From: Meconema thalassinum
Lineage: Eukaryota; Arthropoda; Insecta; Orthoptera; Tettigoniidae
Length of the DNA stretch: 64,000 nucleotides
NCBI GenBank assembly: GCA_946902985.2
Contig: OX336396.1
Location: 232,018,797-232,082,796, forward strand
Direction of reading: 5' to 3'
The position numbers were made by a program, and so were the translations under genes. Of this stretch, positions 51,225-61,853 are shown piece by piece. Within the stretch, counting starts at the first letter, position 1, and each line of letters opens with the position of its first letter. The notes below the pieces were generated by a model. The model searched no databases. It worked only from the letters and a program-made list of their open reading frames with translations, and was not told the origin of the DNA.

Positions 51225-53475
51225 ATGAATGAGCTAACTGACCTTGGCCAGCCTAGCCCACACCAACCCCCTCCCTCCTCTTACAACACTGGCTTTCTTC
51301 TAAAACAGGCACTTTCCTCATCCAAACATTCATTACAATGTTGCCATATTAATGCTCTGTCGCTGGTTGCGCATCACGACGAAATACAGGCAATAATAAA
51401 CGAAAACAATATCCACATCCTCTGCATAAGTGAAAGTTAGTTAAAACCTGACATCCCGTCTAGCATGGTGGAACTAAATCGGTACTCGCTGGAACGTCAT
51501 GACAGAAATGATGGGAGGCGAGCAGGCGGGGTTGCCATGTACTGTAGAAGCGACTTAAAAAGACGGGTAATATGTGTATCAACACTTAGCACACAACCAG
51601 GACCGGAATTCATGTTTGTTGAAGTAATTGTTGGCCAACAAAAGACTCTGGTAGCTGTTGTATATAAGCCGCCAAGAATAACAAACATGAGTGAATTTGA
51701 AAACCGCTTGCTCGACTTACTTCCAAGCTACGAACACGTAATAGCCGTGGGTGGCTACAATACCAATTTACTGACACAGACGTATGAGACCAAACAATTA
51801 AAAAACCTGTTCGCTTCCTGCGACATGACTATTCTTCCCCTAGAACCTACAAACCACATTTACTCTGATAAATACGAATCACATACATTGATTGACCATC
51901 TTGTGATAAGCAATCTCGACAGAGTTGAAACTTTCGGGCAAATACCCGTACCATCTATCTCCACCCATGACCTAATTTACCTATCGTACTCCCTACGTGT
52001 GCCTAAGTACACACCTAAATATATTATCACTAGAAACATGAAAAATATTAATATGGATGACTTAAAACATGACGCATACAACCTTCCCTGGAATGACATA
52101 TTACTCTTAGATAACATTGACGCAAAAGTAAACAAGTTAAATTCTCTTATTATTAGTCTGTATGACAAACATGCCCCTAAACATTCGATCAAAGTTACTC
52201 GCCCAGCATGCCCATGGTTAAATGATAACATTAAAAGTATGATGGCACAGCGTGATGCACTATTCCGGCGTTTTAAACGTACCCGTGACGAAACTGATTT
52301 TGAAAATTATCGTGTACTCAGAAATCGTATTAAGCAGCTCGTAAGAAACGCCAAATTCTCCTACATACAAAACGTGACAAAGAAGATGAATACAAGGAAT
52401 GCCTGGGTAATAAGCGTTCTCTAGGTATAGGCAAACAGCAGCAACAGACACATGTACCAGACATACCGCTTGATGAGTTAAATGAATATTTCACTGAAGA
52501 GAGAGTACCAACTAATTCAACACCCCATGATTCTTTTCACCCACTACCTGACCACCCGCTCTTTACTTTCCATCCGGTTACGGCAGACAAAGTAAAAAAG
52601 GTACTATATTCCATAAAATCAAAAGCGAGAGGAGTTGATGATATTCCCATATCCTTCATACATAATATCATCGGTGCCGTTCTACCAATTATTACTCACA
52701 TATTCAACCATAGTCTTACAACTAACACCTTTCCCTCCCTATGGAAACAAGCCAATGTCATCCCTATTCCTAAGAAAACCGAACCTTTATTTCCATCTGA
52801 CTATCGGCCAATATCCATTCTACCTGCACTTTCAAAAGCCCTCGAGCGTCTGGTTCATGAGCAAGTGCTTGAATATTTGAATAGCCGTTCTCTTTTAGAC
52901 CCTCTGCAATCAGGTTTCAAGAAGGGACATAGCACCGCAACAGCATTACTCAAAGTGACTGACGACATTAGACACGCAATGGACCAAAAACTGGTGACAA
53001 TCCTCACCCTTCTCGACTTCAGCAGTGCTTTTGACACCTTAAATACTCAGACACTATTGAAAAAGATGGAATTTTATTACTTCGACCAGCAGACAATTAA
53101 CTTTTTCGCATCATACCTGAATAATCGCCAGCAACGTGTTGTAACCCAGGATAAAACTTCTCAGTGGCTAAGCAGAAAGTCAGGCGCCCCACAGGGTAGT
53201 GTATTAGGGCCCTTGCTTTTTGTACTATATATCAATGACATCTCATCTAATTTGAAAAATTGCAAATATCACCTATATGCAGATGATTTGCAAATATACT
53301 CCCACTGCAAGACAAATGACATTCCATTGACAATTGAAACTATCAACGCTGACCTTCAACGACTTGGAAAATATTCTCAGGAAAATTCCCTTCTTCTGAA
53401 TCCATCCAAAACACAAGTTATCATAATTGGCTCTCAAAAACTATTGACGTCACTCCGAGATCAAATTAGTAGTGG
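51225..53475 (+). pseudogene. LINE ORF2: endonuclease plus reverse transcriptase, two lesions
   Basis: Endonuclease: CCHINALS, LCISES, then an in-frame TAG at 51438-51440 where a Trp codon (TGG) is expected before LKPDIPSSMV. Then VAVVYKPPR, HVIAVGGYNTNLLT (the usual catalytic GDFN reads GGYN) and SISTHDLIYLS. A 1-bp loss near 52406 shifts the frame (NAWVISVL stop; the other frame gives NKRSLGIGKQQQQ). The rest is open: ARGVDDIP, YRPISILPALSK, LLDFSSAFDTL (motif A), APQGSVLGPLLFVLYIND (B), YADDLQIY (C) and SLLLNPSKTQVI (D). The protein merges into unrelated sequence at about 53475. Confidence 0.88.
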
Positions 53476-54740
53476 GATGAGGGGAAAGCTGGACCACTTC
53501 TTTTTGAACCCACCTCGTATTTGCCCCGAACTTGATATCTCGCTAACCAAACATGGGATTAGAACATACAGGGTGTCCTAGCACTGCTAGTAATGCCCCC
53601 TACTTTCCTATAGGCTCTTTATTTGATTAAAAGACCAAAACTAAAAGGTCATTCGCGAGTAGTGGGGTAGTGTTGGTTTCCTGAAGTCGCGCTCGTGCTT
53701 GAATATGTATGCCTATGTTGGGAAAGGGTTAGGTGGTGGGGGAGGAGTAGGGTCGAGTGAGGGGTCGTTTAGATGGTATTTTTTCCGCTCTAGATGATGG
53801 TGAGGTTATTTTTTTAAAAATGGATGGAATTGGGAAACGCCATTTGGGGTAAACATGTTGTTTTTTGACATTTTGGCGATGAATGTTTTTTTATACGCAT
53901 GCGCACTTGAGGAGTTTTGTAAGAGGGCGGGCTTTTTAAATGATGATTTGTAAATGAGTGTTTTTAATATGTATTGAAATAAACCATAAAAACTAATAGG
54001 TCATCGGCTTTTGACTATCTCGCTAACCAATAATCGGATTTAAACCTATGAGGTGTCGTAGGACTCGTGGTGAACTCTCCTTTTCCATGGACGGGGTATA
54101 TCCACACTAAAATAAAAACTACCCTTACCCGGGGGATGAAATAGTAATTTATTTTTGTATACCTACGAACTTGGCGGTTTTTGTAAAAGAGCGGGCTTTT
54201 TAAATGATGATTTATAAATGAGTGTTTTTTTAATACGTATTTAAATAAACCAAAAAAACTAATAGGTCATCGGCTTTTTACTATCTCGCTAACCAATAAT
54301 CGGATTTAAACCTATGGGGTGTCGTAGGACTCGTGGTGAAATCCCCTTTTCTATGGACGGGGCATATTCACTCTAAAATAAAAACTACCCTTACCCGGGG
54401 GGTTGAAATAGTAATTTATTTTTGTATACCTATGAACTTGGCGGTTTTTGTAAAAGAGCGGGCTTTTTAAATGATGATTTATAAATGAGTGTTTTTTAAT
54501 ATGTATATTTAAATAAACCAAAAAAACTAATAGGTCATTGGCTTTTTACTATATCGCTAACCAATAATCGGATTTAAACGTATGAGGTGTCGTAGGACTC
54601 GTGGTGAACTCCCCTTTTCTATGGATGGGGTATATTCACCCCAAAATAAAACTACCCTTACCCGGGGGGGGGGGGGGGTGAAATAGTAATATTTTTTTGT
54701 ATGTGTGCGCACGGACGGGTTTTGTCAAAAGGACGTAACT
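53476..54740. repeat. ~267-bp tandem array next to the LINE
   Basis: TATCTCGCTAACCAATAATC then GGATTTAAAC recurs at about 54015, 54281 and 54549, with a diverged first unit at 53535. Units share GGTGTCGTAGGACTCGTGGT, AAAACTACCCTTACCCGGGG and GTAAAAGAGCGGGC. G-run length varies (12 at 54664-54675). Confidence 0.88.
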
Positions 54741-55800
54741 ATACGTTTGTTAATATTTTCTGAACCCCTGATGGGATTTTGCCATAGGCAGTATCCTAAC
54801 CCTGGGGGTGACGCCCTTTTTTTGAATGTATGATTCATTTTTGTCGAAAGGGCCTAACGACACTTTTGTTCATATCTCGCGAACCAATCGTGCTAGGGAC
54901 TTGTATGAGGGGTCCTAGCACTTGGGGCAACATCCCCTGTTTGGGGGTGAAACTACCCCCCAAAATTGAAAAATCCATATCTTGGAAACGAAGAATCCTA
55001 AAATTAGGTGTGATAGCTTAAAAAATAGGGGATGATATAGGCTTTTACCTCGATGGATCATTTCACCCCTAAAACAGTAAATAGTCATGTTATGGGGAAA
55101 AAACGTGTTAAACACCTAAAAATGATAAATGAACCAAGATCTTTTGTTTTTGATGAAAAATAGCAGGGGGGTGAAACTACCCCCCAAAATTGAAAAATCC
55201 ATATCTCGGAAACGAAGAATCCTAAAATTAGGTGTGATAGCTTAAAAAATAGGGGATGATATAGGCTTTTACCTCGATGGATCATTTCACCCCTAAAACA
55301 GTAAATAGTCATGTTATGGGGAAAAAACGTGTTAAACACCTAAAAATGACAAATGAACCTAAGATCTTTTGTTTTTGATGAAAAATAGCAGGGGGGGTGA
55401 AACTACCCCCCAAAATTGAAAAATCCATATCTCGGAAACGAAGAATCCTAAAATTAGGTGTGATAGCTTAAAAAATAGGGGATGATATAGGCTTTTACCT
55501 CGATGGATCATTTCACCCCTAAAACAGTAAATAGTCATGTTATGGGGAAAAAACGTGTTAAACACCTAAAAATGACAAATGAACCTAAGATCTTTTGTTT
55601 TTGATGAAAAATAGCAGGGGGGTGAAACTACCCCCCAAAATTGAAAAATCCCTATCTCGGAAACGAAGAATCCTAAAATTAGGTGTGATAGCTTAAAAAA
55701 TAGGGGATGATATGGGCTTTTACCTTGATTGATCATTTCACCCCTAAAACAGTAAATAGTCATGTTATGAGGAAAAATGTGTTATACACCTAAAAGCATA
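54741..55800. repeat. ~225-bp tandem array, about four units
   Basis: CAAAATTGAAAAATCCATAT starts units at about 54961, 55185, 55411 and 55636. Each has TTAGGTGTGATAGCTTAAAA, CATTTCACCCCTAAAACAG and GTCATGTTATGGGGAAAAAA. Units 2-4 are nearly identical, giving minus-strand frames MFNTFFPHNMTIYCFRGEMI that repeat with the array. The preceding 54741-54940 is a diverged linker with CATATCTCGCGAACCAATC. Confidence 0.92.
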
Positions 55801-55912
55801 AGCATCTTTGTGAAACCATGCTTTAATGGACATGTGTATGGAGGATGATTGTTATTATTATTATTATTATTATTAGGTAATTATGGATTAATGTGTGTAT
55901 AGATAACTAACC

Positions 55913-56150
55913 TGTGGGGAGCGTGATGGCGCAGGTGCTTAGCTGCTCGTTTTTACCCGGACGGCTGGGGTTCAAATCCCGGTGCCAGCGGGGGTTAGAA
56001 TTTTCACTTGAAAAATCACGTGGCGTCAGGAAGGGCATTCGGCCTTAAATCCCCGGCCAAAACCAAAATGAGCCTGGTTGGCTCCGGCGACTTAAAATAA
56101 TAGGGAAAAGCCGAAGAAAGAAAAAAAGAAGAAGAAGAAAGAAAGGTAAC
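55913..56150 (+). mobile_element. tRNA-derived SINE (family G)
   Basis: Head GCGTGATGGCGCAGGTGCTT (A box), B box GGGGTTCAAATCCCGG, body CACGTGGCGTCAGGAAGGGC and GAGCCTGGTTGGCTCC, with a GAAGAAAGAAAAAAAG purine tail. Single copy in the window. Confidence 0.82.
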
Positions 56151-57029
56151 TCACTAGTATTAGTAAACATTGGTTGGAGGTGTTGAAGAAGTCAGGATGG
56201 CCAATCCTTTGCCATGGTTCACGAATGGACCCCAAAAAGTTTTACCTGTCAAGACTCAGTATATCCTGTTGCAGCCTTTAGAAAAAAAAATCGAACCGGG
56301 GCCTCTGTGGTGACAGTGGACTTATATTCATGATGATTTTTAAACAAACATAGGCTTGCATACTACCACTGGGTTGAATCTGCACAGAGACACTGGCTTT
56401 GGTGATAACAGCACAGCGACCTTGTCAGGAAGTTTCATATTACTCATTTGCTTGATAGCGGACGTGCTCTGCACATGACTAGATCGTTGTTAGGTTTGAC
56501 AAAGGCTTAGTGAAGCTTATGGCAACCTTGAAATGAATGTTATGGTATAGTCGGGGTTGGAAGCCAAGACCTTAGGGTTGACAACCAAGTAGGTTAACCA
56601 CTACACGGTGAGATGGTCAAATAATAATGTAACAGAACATATAGAAACGTTTTCTATAGTTTAACGAATTGCCATACCATGAGAGGTGTAGGTAATGGAA
56701 ATTGAATCCTTAGCTGATGATTATACTACTTTCCATGCCCACGTTTAAGCTATCATGTTAGAAAAAGAATGGTATGGCTTGTTTTAAACGGAGAATAATC
56801 ATTGTGTTTACTGTGAAACACAAATCTGAATTTAAAATAATTAATTTAAAATAATTAATTTAAAATTAACTAATATAAAATTAGTTTAGTACGCTGAAGT
56901 TAAAATGAATAATGATCACGTTACAGACAGCCAGTTTCAAAGCCATGAGAACTAAGTGAACAAAGTATAAAATTCATGAGCCAGTGAGGAATTCAACATG
57001 CTGTCCTTTGGACAAGAGAGAAGCGTTCT
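56151..57029. other. No gene; tRNA-like relic at 56540-56618
   Basis: Inverted at 56540-56618 is ACCGTGTAGTGGTTAACCTA (A-box like) and GGTCTTGGCTTCCAACCC (degenerate B box), similar in style to the tRNA-like units at 60600 and 61178. The rest is unique AT-rich sequence with AATTAATTTAAAAT runs. Confidence 0.45.
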
Positions 57030-57690
57030 ACAGCGACCCTCAATGGTTTGGGTCATCGTAAAGATGAAAATTAAATCTAAGCTACTACACGCTTATATAC
57101 TAGAAGAAGAAATGGAAAACAATAAGTCAAATAAAGAACAGAAGGAATACAAAATGGCCCTCAACCCTCAAGCATGTGGATTGAGGGAGTTGGAAGGAAG
57201 GAGAGCCATGAAAGGCAGATAAAAAGTATACTAGGAGAGGCTTTGTCCCAGAGGTAATGGATAAAGAGGAGGTAAACTGGACTCAGCTCAGAAATCCCTT
57301 GGGGTCGCCAACTTCCAAACTGATCAGCCCTTGAGGGTGTAGCCATATGCAGAGTGCACCGCAAGTGGTGGGGCTAAATACACCCTACCTTCTTGAGGGG
57401 GGCATGAGCAAAAGACAGGAAATAACATGAAAATAAAAACAAGGCTGCCTCCTCAGGATATCAGAAAAAATAAATAAACCAGGGCCAATGAAGTTGCAAA
57501 AGGAAGAGACTCCCTAGGGCTCGGATACCCTAATCATGTTGGGGTCGGTAGAGAACAAGAGTTGAGCAAGTGTGGTCGACAGGAAATAAGACAGAGAGGA
57601 GCCTAGCACAAGTTAGTGGAAGCAATGACGGTCTCAGCTGGGACTCCGTGATCGTCAACCTACATGACACTAGATATGACGCCCAGGGGT
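57030..57690 (-). mobile_element. Retroposon L, reverse, 3' tail missing
   Basis: Plus strand: CTCAATGGTTTGGGTCATCG, GCCCTCAACCCTCAAGCATG, GGGGTCGCCAACTTCC, AGAGACTCCCTAGGGCTCGG and TGACACTAGATATGACGCCC correspond to the inverse of L from near its 3' end to its 5' start. Confidence 0.75.
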
Positions 57691-58125
57691 GAAATTAAAG
57701 ACCTCTTTTTGTTTTTTATCACTGGCTTTTAAGAACGCTAACACATGGCATGCCTTATAATGCAATACTGGTCCTAGGGTATGCAAAATTGTATTAGAAA
57801 CTCAGCTAATAATAGTGTGCTTGCCCATGATTTACCTTAAATTTTCCTAAAATCCACTACATTTTCCGCAAATTGACCAAATGACACAACATTCCAGCAA
57901 AATTCAACAAATGACTACCAGATTTATTGAAATTCCATTGATTTACCTAAGCATGGTTTAAACTACCTCAAATTCATATAAAATTAGACGAATATAGATG
58001 AAAATTCACTAAAATTTACCGAATTTAGCCAAGTGGTGTACAAACCATGAAATTTATCCAATTTTTATTAAAATTGACTACATGTACTCGAAAATTCCAT
58101 AATATTCCCTTTACATGTATGCTTT

Positions 58126-58161
<36 letters not shown>

Positions 58162-58344
58162 CGTTTACCACACTCCCTGTAGACAATCACCTCAACATGA
58201 CTTTCTCCTAGACTAGGAGCTTCACATTCGACATGATAGCTGAGTTTCATTTCCCATAAACTTGTCTCTGAGGTGGGTGTCAGGAAAAGGCATCAAGCTG
58301 TAAAAACCACACCCTCACGTAGACTTTCATAACCTCTTACGTTG
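57691..58344. other. No gene; (GTT)n microsatellite
   Basis: AT-rich with a loose recurrence of TTACCTAAA and AAATTnACC-like words (57830-58090) and a (GTT)n run at about 58127-58160. The minus-strand frame across the run is polyasparagine, with no recognised family. Confidence 0.5.
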
Positions 58345-59977
58345 AGGTTCCTTACACTAACGACATTAAATGATTGAACGGTTTCCTTTTCACAATTCCT
58401 GTCTATACTTTCCTCTTTAAGGTTGCAAGATGTTTGCAAGATTCCTAAAATGCAATTAAATGTAATAAATACCTTAAGATGGTTTCATTTGTTTAATGAT
58501 ATGGTGTTGATGATGGATATATACGTTAAGACTAATTTTTGTTAGGTCTTGACTGGCCTTGCAATTAGAAATTGACAAACCAAACATGGGTTATCTACCA
58601 GGGGAACACTTTGACCTCTATGTTGGTTATTGACCAGTAAGTACAGTTCTAGTAATGAGACAGAAATCCAACACAAACAATGAGCGCGCAATGCGGCGGA
58701 GATTGGTACCACGATGTACTGTTGGTTATGTAGCTATGTGGAATGTACATCACATATGGTTTACTTGAAGGTTTGGAGATTCCATTAAAGATATTTCTAC
58801 AATAAACCATTTTCAAATGGTCATTCGTTGGTGTGAAAATATTTATTAATTGGTATTTTATGAAAACAATTATGATTTATAAAAAATTTATACGTTTACT
58901 GTATTCTTATTTAATGTAAGCACTGGAGGCACTATCGACCAAAATACAGCACTATCTGGAATGTATATTGCATACTTGAAGGTTTGGTGATCCCATTAAA
59001 GATATTCCTACAATAAATGATTTTCAAGTTGTCGTTCTATGGCGTGAAAATATTTAATATATGATATTTGCTAAAAGGATTTACCACTGGACTTATTTTA
59101 CAAGTAGTTATTTTAATGACCAACAGAGTTCACTGTTAAGAAGGTAGAGCCCTATGTGGAATGTAGGATAACATGTTATACATGATACGTGACAACTGTA
59201 AGGCTTGTGATTTTTAAGATGCCTTTATCCCTATATTAATCACCCAGTTTGCAATACTGATAACTGCAATGTTACTGAAAAAAAATTGAAACAAAACAAA
59301 AATCAGCATTGAAAAACCAAAAAGTGGTTGAGCATATATATAGTGGGGAAAAGAAAAGTTTTGTAAACACTAATGTCCAACAATATTAATTAAATCAGTA
59401 ACTGTCAGGGTGGCCGAGTGGTTAAGGCGTTTGACTTAAGATCAAATTTCCAAATATATAAGGAAGCAAGGGTTCGAATCCCTTCCCTGACATAACTATT
59501 GCTTGAGCATGCAAGAAAACAAGAAATATACACAAACTATGTTTATCAATTTAATCATTTTTTTTTTACAAGAGATAGACACACAGAATACAGCTCTTTT
59601 GGTTTATCAGTTCTTTTAAACATAACACTTGTTGAAAATTATTTTTTAGGGGATGGGGGGTGTTGCTACGTTGACCCATTACACAATAATAGCAGCTTTA
59701 CGAAGTTCATTTTCTATATTTAATAGCTCTTTCTCATAACCAATATGACCAAGCTATTTACAGGCATGCAAGAGCTGTAGACGTTCGACTAATATATTAG
59801 GATCGTTCCATTTACTATTTTTTATGAATGGTTTCAGAATCTCGGGAAGCAGTTCATCATTATCACCATCATTATGATTATCATCCTCATTATTATAATC
59901 ATTTTCATAATGATGATCATTATCATCGTTATCATTACCATGATAATTTCCACCTGTGTCCACAGTCTGTTCAATGG
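58345..59977. repeat. Left arm of large inverted repeat
   Basis: Reverse complement of 62368-64000. Paired positions sum to 122345 throughout (58345 with 64000, 59404 with 62941, 59977 with 62368), so there is no net indel across 1,633 bp. The few substitutions seen include two near 58820 and one near 59093. Since the right arm runs into the window end, the true arm may be longer. It contains a tRNA-Leu gene, the C-terminal exon of a minus-strand gene and a diverged internal repeat (CTATGTGGAATGTA at 58734, 58952, 59152). Confidence 0.96.
59404..59492 (+). tRNA. tRNA-Leu (anticodon TAA), left-arm copy
   Basis: Acceptor GTCAGGG pairs with CCCTGAC, with A as discriminator. D arm and A box TGGCCGAGTGG. 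Anticodon stem TTTGA/TCAAA encloses loop CTTAAGA, giving anticodon TAA. The long variable arm TTCC AAATATATAA GGAA marks a class II tRNA. The T arm AAGGG TTCGAAT CCCTT includes B box GGTTCGAATCC. At 89 nt the variable arm is longer than usual for Leu-TAA. No T4 run follows immediately; a 10-T run lies about 65 bp downstream. Confidence 0.9.
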
Positions 59978-60098
59978 ACATGACGTTTTTATTATCCAAA
60001 AACATTTTCCTTTTTGCCAGCCTCCCACCGCCATTCATCTGTGACGTCATAGCCAGTCTCAAAGCAAGTCTATACTTGTAGAACATGCCATGTGACAA
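59679..60098 (-). CDS. Left-hand gene sharing the C-terminal exon, unknown
   Basis: Minus frame from ATG 60098: MSHGMFYKYRLALRLAMTSQ, then MNGGGRLAKRKMFLDNKNVM. At 59977 it enters the arm: IEQTVDTGGNYHGNDNDDND, an Asp/Asn/His-rich acidic stretch, then DELLPEILKPFIKNSKWNDP and NILVERLQLLHACK, with TAG at 59754-59756. In frame after the stop come 24 codons (LGHIGYEKELLNIENELRKA then AIIV) to TAA at 59679-59681. The N-terminal 40 residues are unrelated to the right-hand FLYWCH protein. It could be an alternative first exon, a chimera made at the repeat edge, or a chance extension. A TGACGTCA palindrome lies at about 60043-60050 inside the frame. Confidence 0.45.
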
Positions 60099-60299
60099 GG
60101 TTAGGTTTACTGAGCTGAGGTTAACTTAGGTTAGCTAGCTCTATCTCACTCCTAGCCAATCATTAACCTTAAAAGCACTCTAGAGTTCTTGGAATCTGTT
60201 CATGTAATTATTATTCTTGACAGTACTTTGGAAATTACACCCTGAAAAATATCAATCCCCTTGAATTTTTTTTAAACTGTTAATATTATTATTATTATT

Positions 60300-60397
60300 A
60301 TTATTAGCCAAGTCACTTTACTAAATTTTAATTTATGTGTATTTGTTGATATGAAAGTCTCTACAACCAGCCATGCTTGCACCCACTTTTTGCTTTC
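60300..60397. other. Spacer start, nothing recognised
   Basis: Follows a short ATT tract (60288-60306). Contains one TTTTTGCTTTCAC-type unit related to the minisatellite at 60780. Confidence 0.4.
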
Positions 60398-60689
60398 ACT
60401 TTTGCTCCCATATTAATGTCAACTCTTATAACTATAAGCAACAGCAAAATGTAAATGGAATAATATTTCTGATAATGTTCAAAACAAAAGTCCTGAGGTC
60501 TTGGGTTTGAATTCTCAACTATGATTGTCAGCCAATGAGTTACACTACAGAAATCTTTTTATTTTTGTGTTGTGTTGCATGATAATTTGCCCATTTCGCG
60601 ATGTAGTGGCTAGTATACTTGGGTGTTATCCCAGAGGTTTTGGGTTCCAACTCGACTATAGCCAGAATTTAATTTTTGATCTGAGAGTT

Positions 60690-60780
60690 GGAAGGTTAGG
60701 TTAAGTAAAGTTAGGTTAGGTGAAATTAGGTTGGGTGAAGTTAGTTTAGGTTAGGTTAGGGGAGATTGTTTTAGTAAAAC
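60690..60780 (+). repeat. GGTTA-type pentamer tract 1
   Basis: AGGTTAGGTTAAGTAAAGTT then AGGTTAGGTGAAATTAGG and related words, a degenerate relative of the TTAGG repeat. A longer tract follows at 61262. Confidence 0.75.
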
Positions 60781-60975
60781 ACCACATTTGCCCCCACTTT
60801 TTACTCACACATTTTGCTCCTACTTTGTACACTCACTTTTGCTCGCTCTTTTTGCTCCCACTTTTGCTTTCACATTTGCTCCCACTTTCTGCTCCCATAT
60901 TTGCTCACACTTGTTTGCTCCCACTTCTGCTTACACGTTTTCCACCCACTTTTTGCTCCCACATTTTTTTTGCTT
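60781..60975. repeat. TTTGCTCCCAC minisatellite, block 1
   Basis: About fifteen degenerate 11-14-bp units such as TTTTTGCTCCCAC and ATTTGCTCACACT on the plus strand. Plus frames rich in Phe, Leu, Ala and Pro here are repeat translations. Confidence 0.88.
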
Positions 60976-61261
60976 TCCATATTAATGCCAACTCTTATAA
61001 CTATAAGCAGCAGCAGCAAAATGTAAATGGAATAATATTTCTGATAATGTTCAAAACAAAAGTCCTGAGGTCTTGGGTTTGAATTCCCAAACTATGGTTG
61101 ACAGCCAATGAGTTACACTACAGGAAACTTTTACTTTATGTTGTGTTGCATGATAATTTGCCCATTTTGCGGTGTAGTGGCTAGTATACTTGTGTGTTAT
61201 CCCTGAAGTCTTGGGTTCCAACTCAACTATGCCTAGAATTTAATTTTGATCTGTGAGTTGA

Positions 61262-61455
61262 AAGTTAGGTTAGGTGAAGTTAGATGAGGTAAAGTTAGGT
61301 TAGGTGAAGTTATGATGGGTTAGGTTAGGTAAAGTTCAGTCAAGTTAGATTAGGTGAAGTTAAGTTAGGTTAGGTTAGGTTAGGTGAAGTTAGGTGAGGT
61401 TAGGTGAGGTGAGGTTAGGTGAGGTTAGGTGAGGTTAGGTTAGGTTAGGTTATGA
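61262..61455 (+). repeat. TTAGG-type pentamer tract 2
   Basis: Runs such as GTTAGGTTAGGTTAGGTTAG alternate with GTGAAGTTAGG and GTGAGGTTAGG over about 190 bp. TTAGG is the ancestral insect telomere repeat. The variants and interior position suggest a decayed or amplified interstitial tract. Confidence 0.8.
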
Positions 61456-61489
61456 CTAAGTTTGTTATGTCTAGTAGTTTTAGAAAAAA

Positions 61490-61770
61490 CACCATTTTTG
61501 CTCTCATATTTGCTTGCATATTTTCTTTGCACTTTAATCTATCTTGACTTGTGTATTTACTTTTGCTGGTATATTTGTTGACATATTTGTTAGCATATTT
61601 GCTCCCACTTTTTTTTTATATTTGCTTTGCTCCCACATTTGATCCCATATATGCTCCCACTTTTTGCTCACAGTTATTTTTTCTCCCACATTTGCTCCCA
61701 CTTTTTACCCCCCCCCCCCCCCCCCCCCACCTTTGCTCCCACTTTTTTGCATGTATATATGCTCCCACAT
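61490..61770. repeat. TTTGCTCCCAC minisatellite, block 2, with poly-C
   Basis: Units TTTGCTCCCAC, ATATTTGCTCCC and CATATATGCTCCCAC continue the block 1 array. A 21-C run lies at 61708-61728. Confidence 0.88.
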
Positions 61771-61853
61771 TAAACTATTGTTGTTATTACCAAGTTGTCT
61801 TTACTAGAGATTAGTTTGTGCTTGACAGTTGATATGGAAGTATCAGTGACTAG

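Larger units (their letters stand above)
50212..53475 (+). mobile_element. CR1/Jockey-type LINE, best-preserved copy
   Basis: A 5' leader of about 145 bp, ORF1, a 159-bp gap with a GT run (51110-51135), and ORF2 with endonuclease and reverse transcriptase up to the thumb. It is cut at about 53475 by the following satellite-like region, so the ORF2 C-terminus and 3' tail are missing. CR1/Jockey-superfamily assignment rests on the ORF1 coiled-coil type and RT motifs from memory; the exact clade is not fixed. Confidence 0.82.
60398..61262 (+). repeat. ~579-bp tandem duplication with tRNA-like unit
   Basis: CCATATTAATG(T/C)CAACTCTT then ATAACTATAAGCA begins at 60399 and again at 60978. Both copies carry GTCCTGAGGTCTTGGGTTTG, GATAATTTGCCCATTT, then GTAGTGGCTAGTATACTT (A-box like) and TTGGGTTCCAACTC (B-box like), ending TTAATTTTTGATCTG-like sequence before pentamer tracts. 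The tRNA-like part suggests an old SINE. Confidence 0.82.

Noticed and set aside
54915..55763. Repeated minus frames MFNTFFPHNMTIYCF
   Set aside because: They follow the 225-bp array unit by unit; no gene-like ends.
59834..60034. Met/Ile-rich minus frame MIIIMKMIIIMRMIIIM
   Set aside because: Shadow of the Asp/Asn/His-rich coding stretch in another frame.
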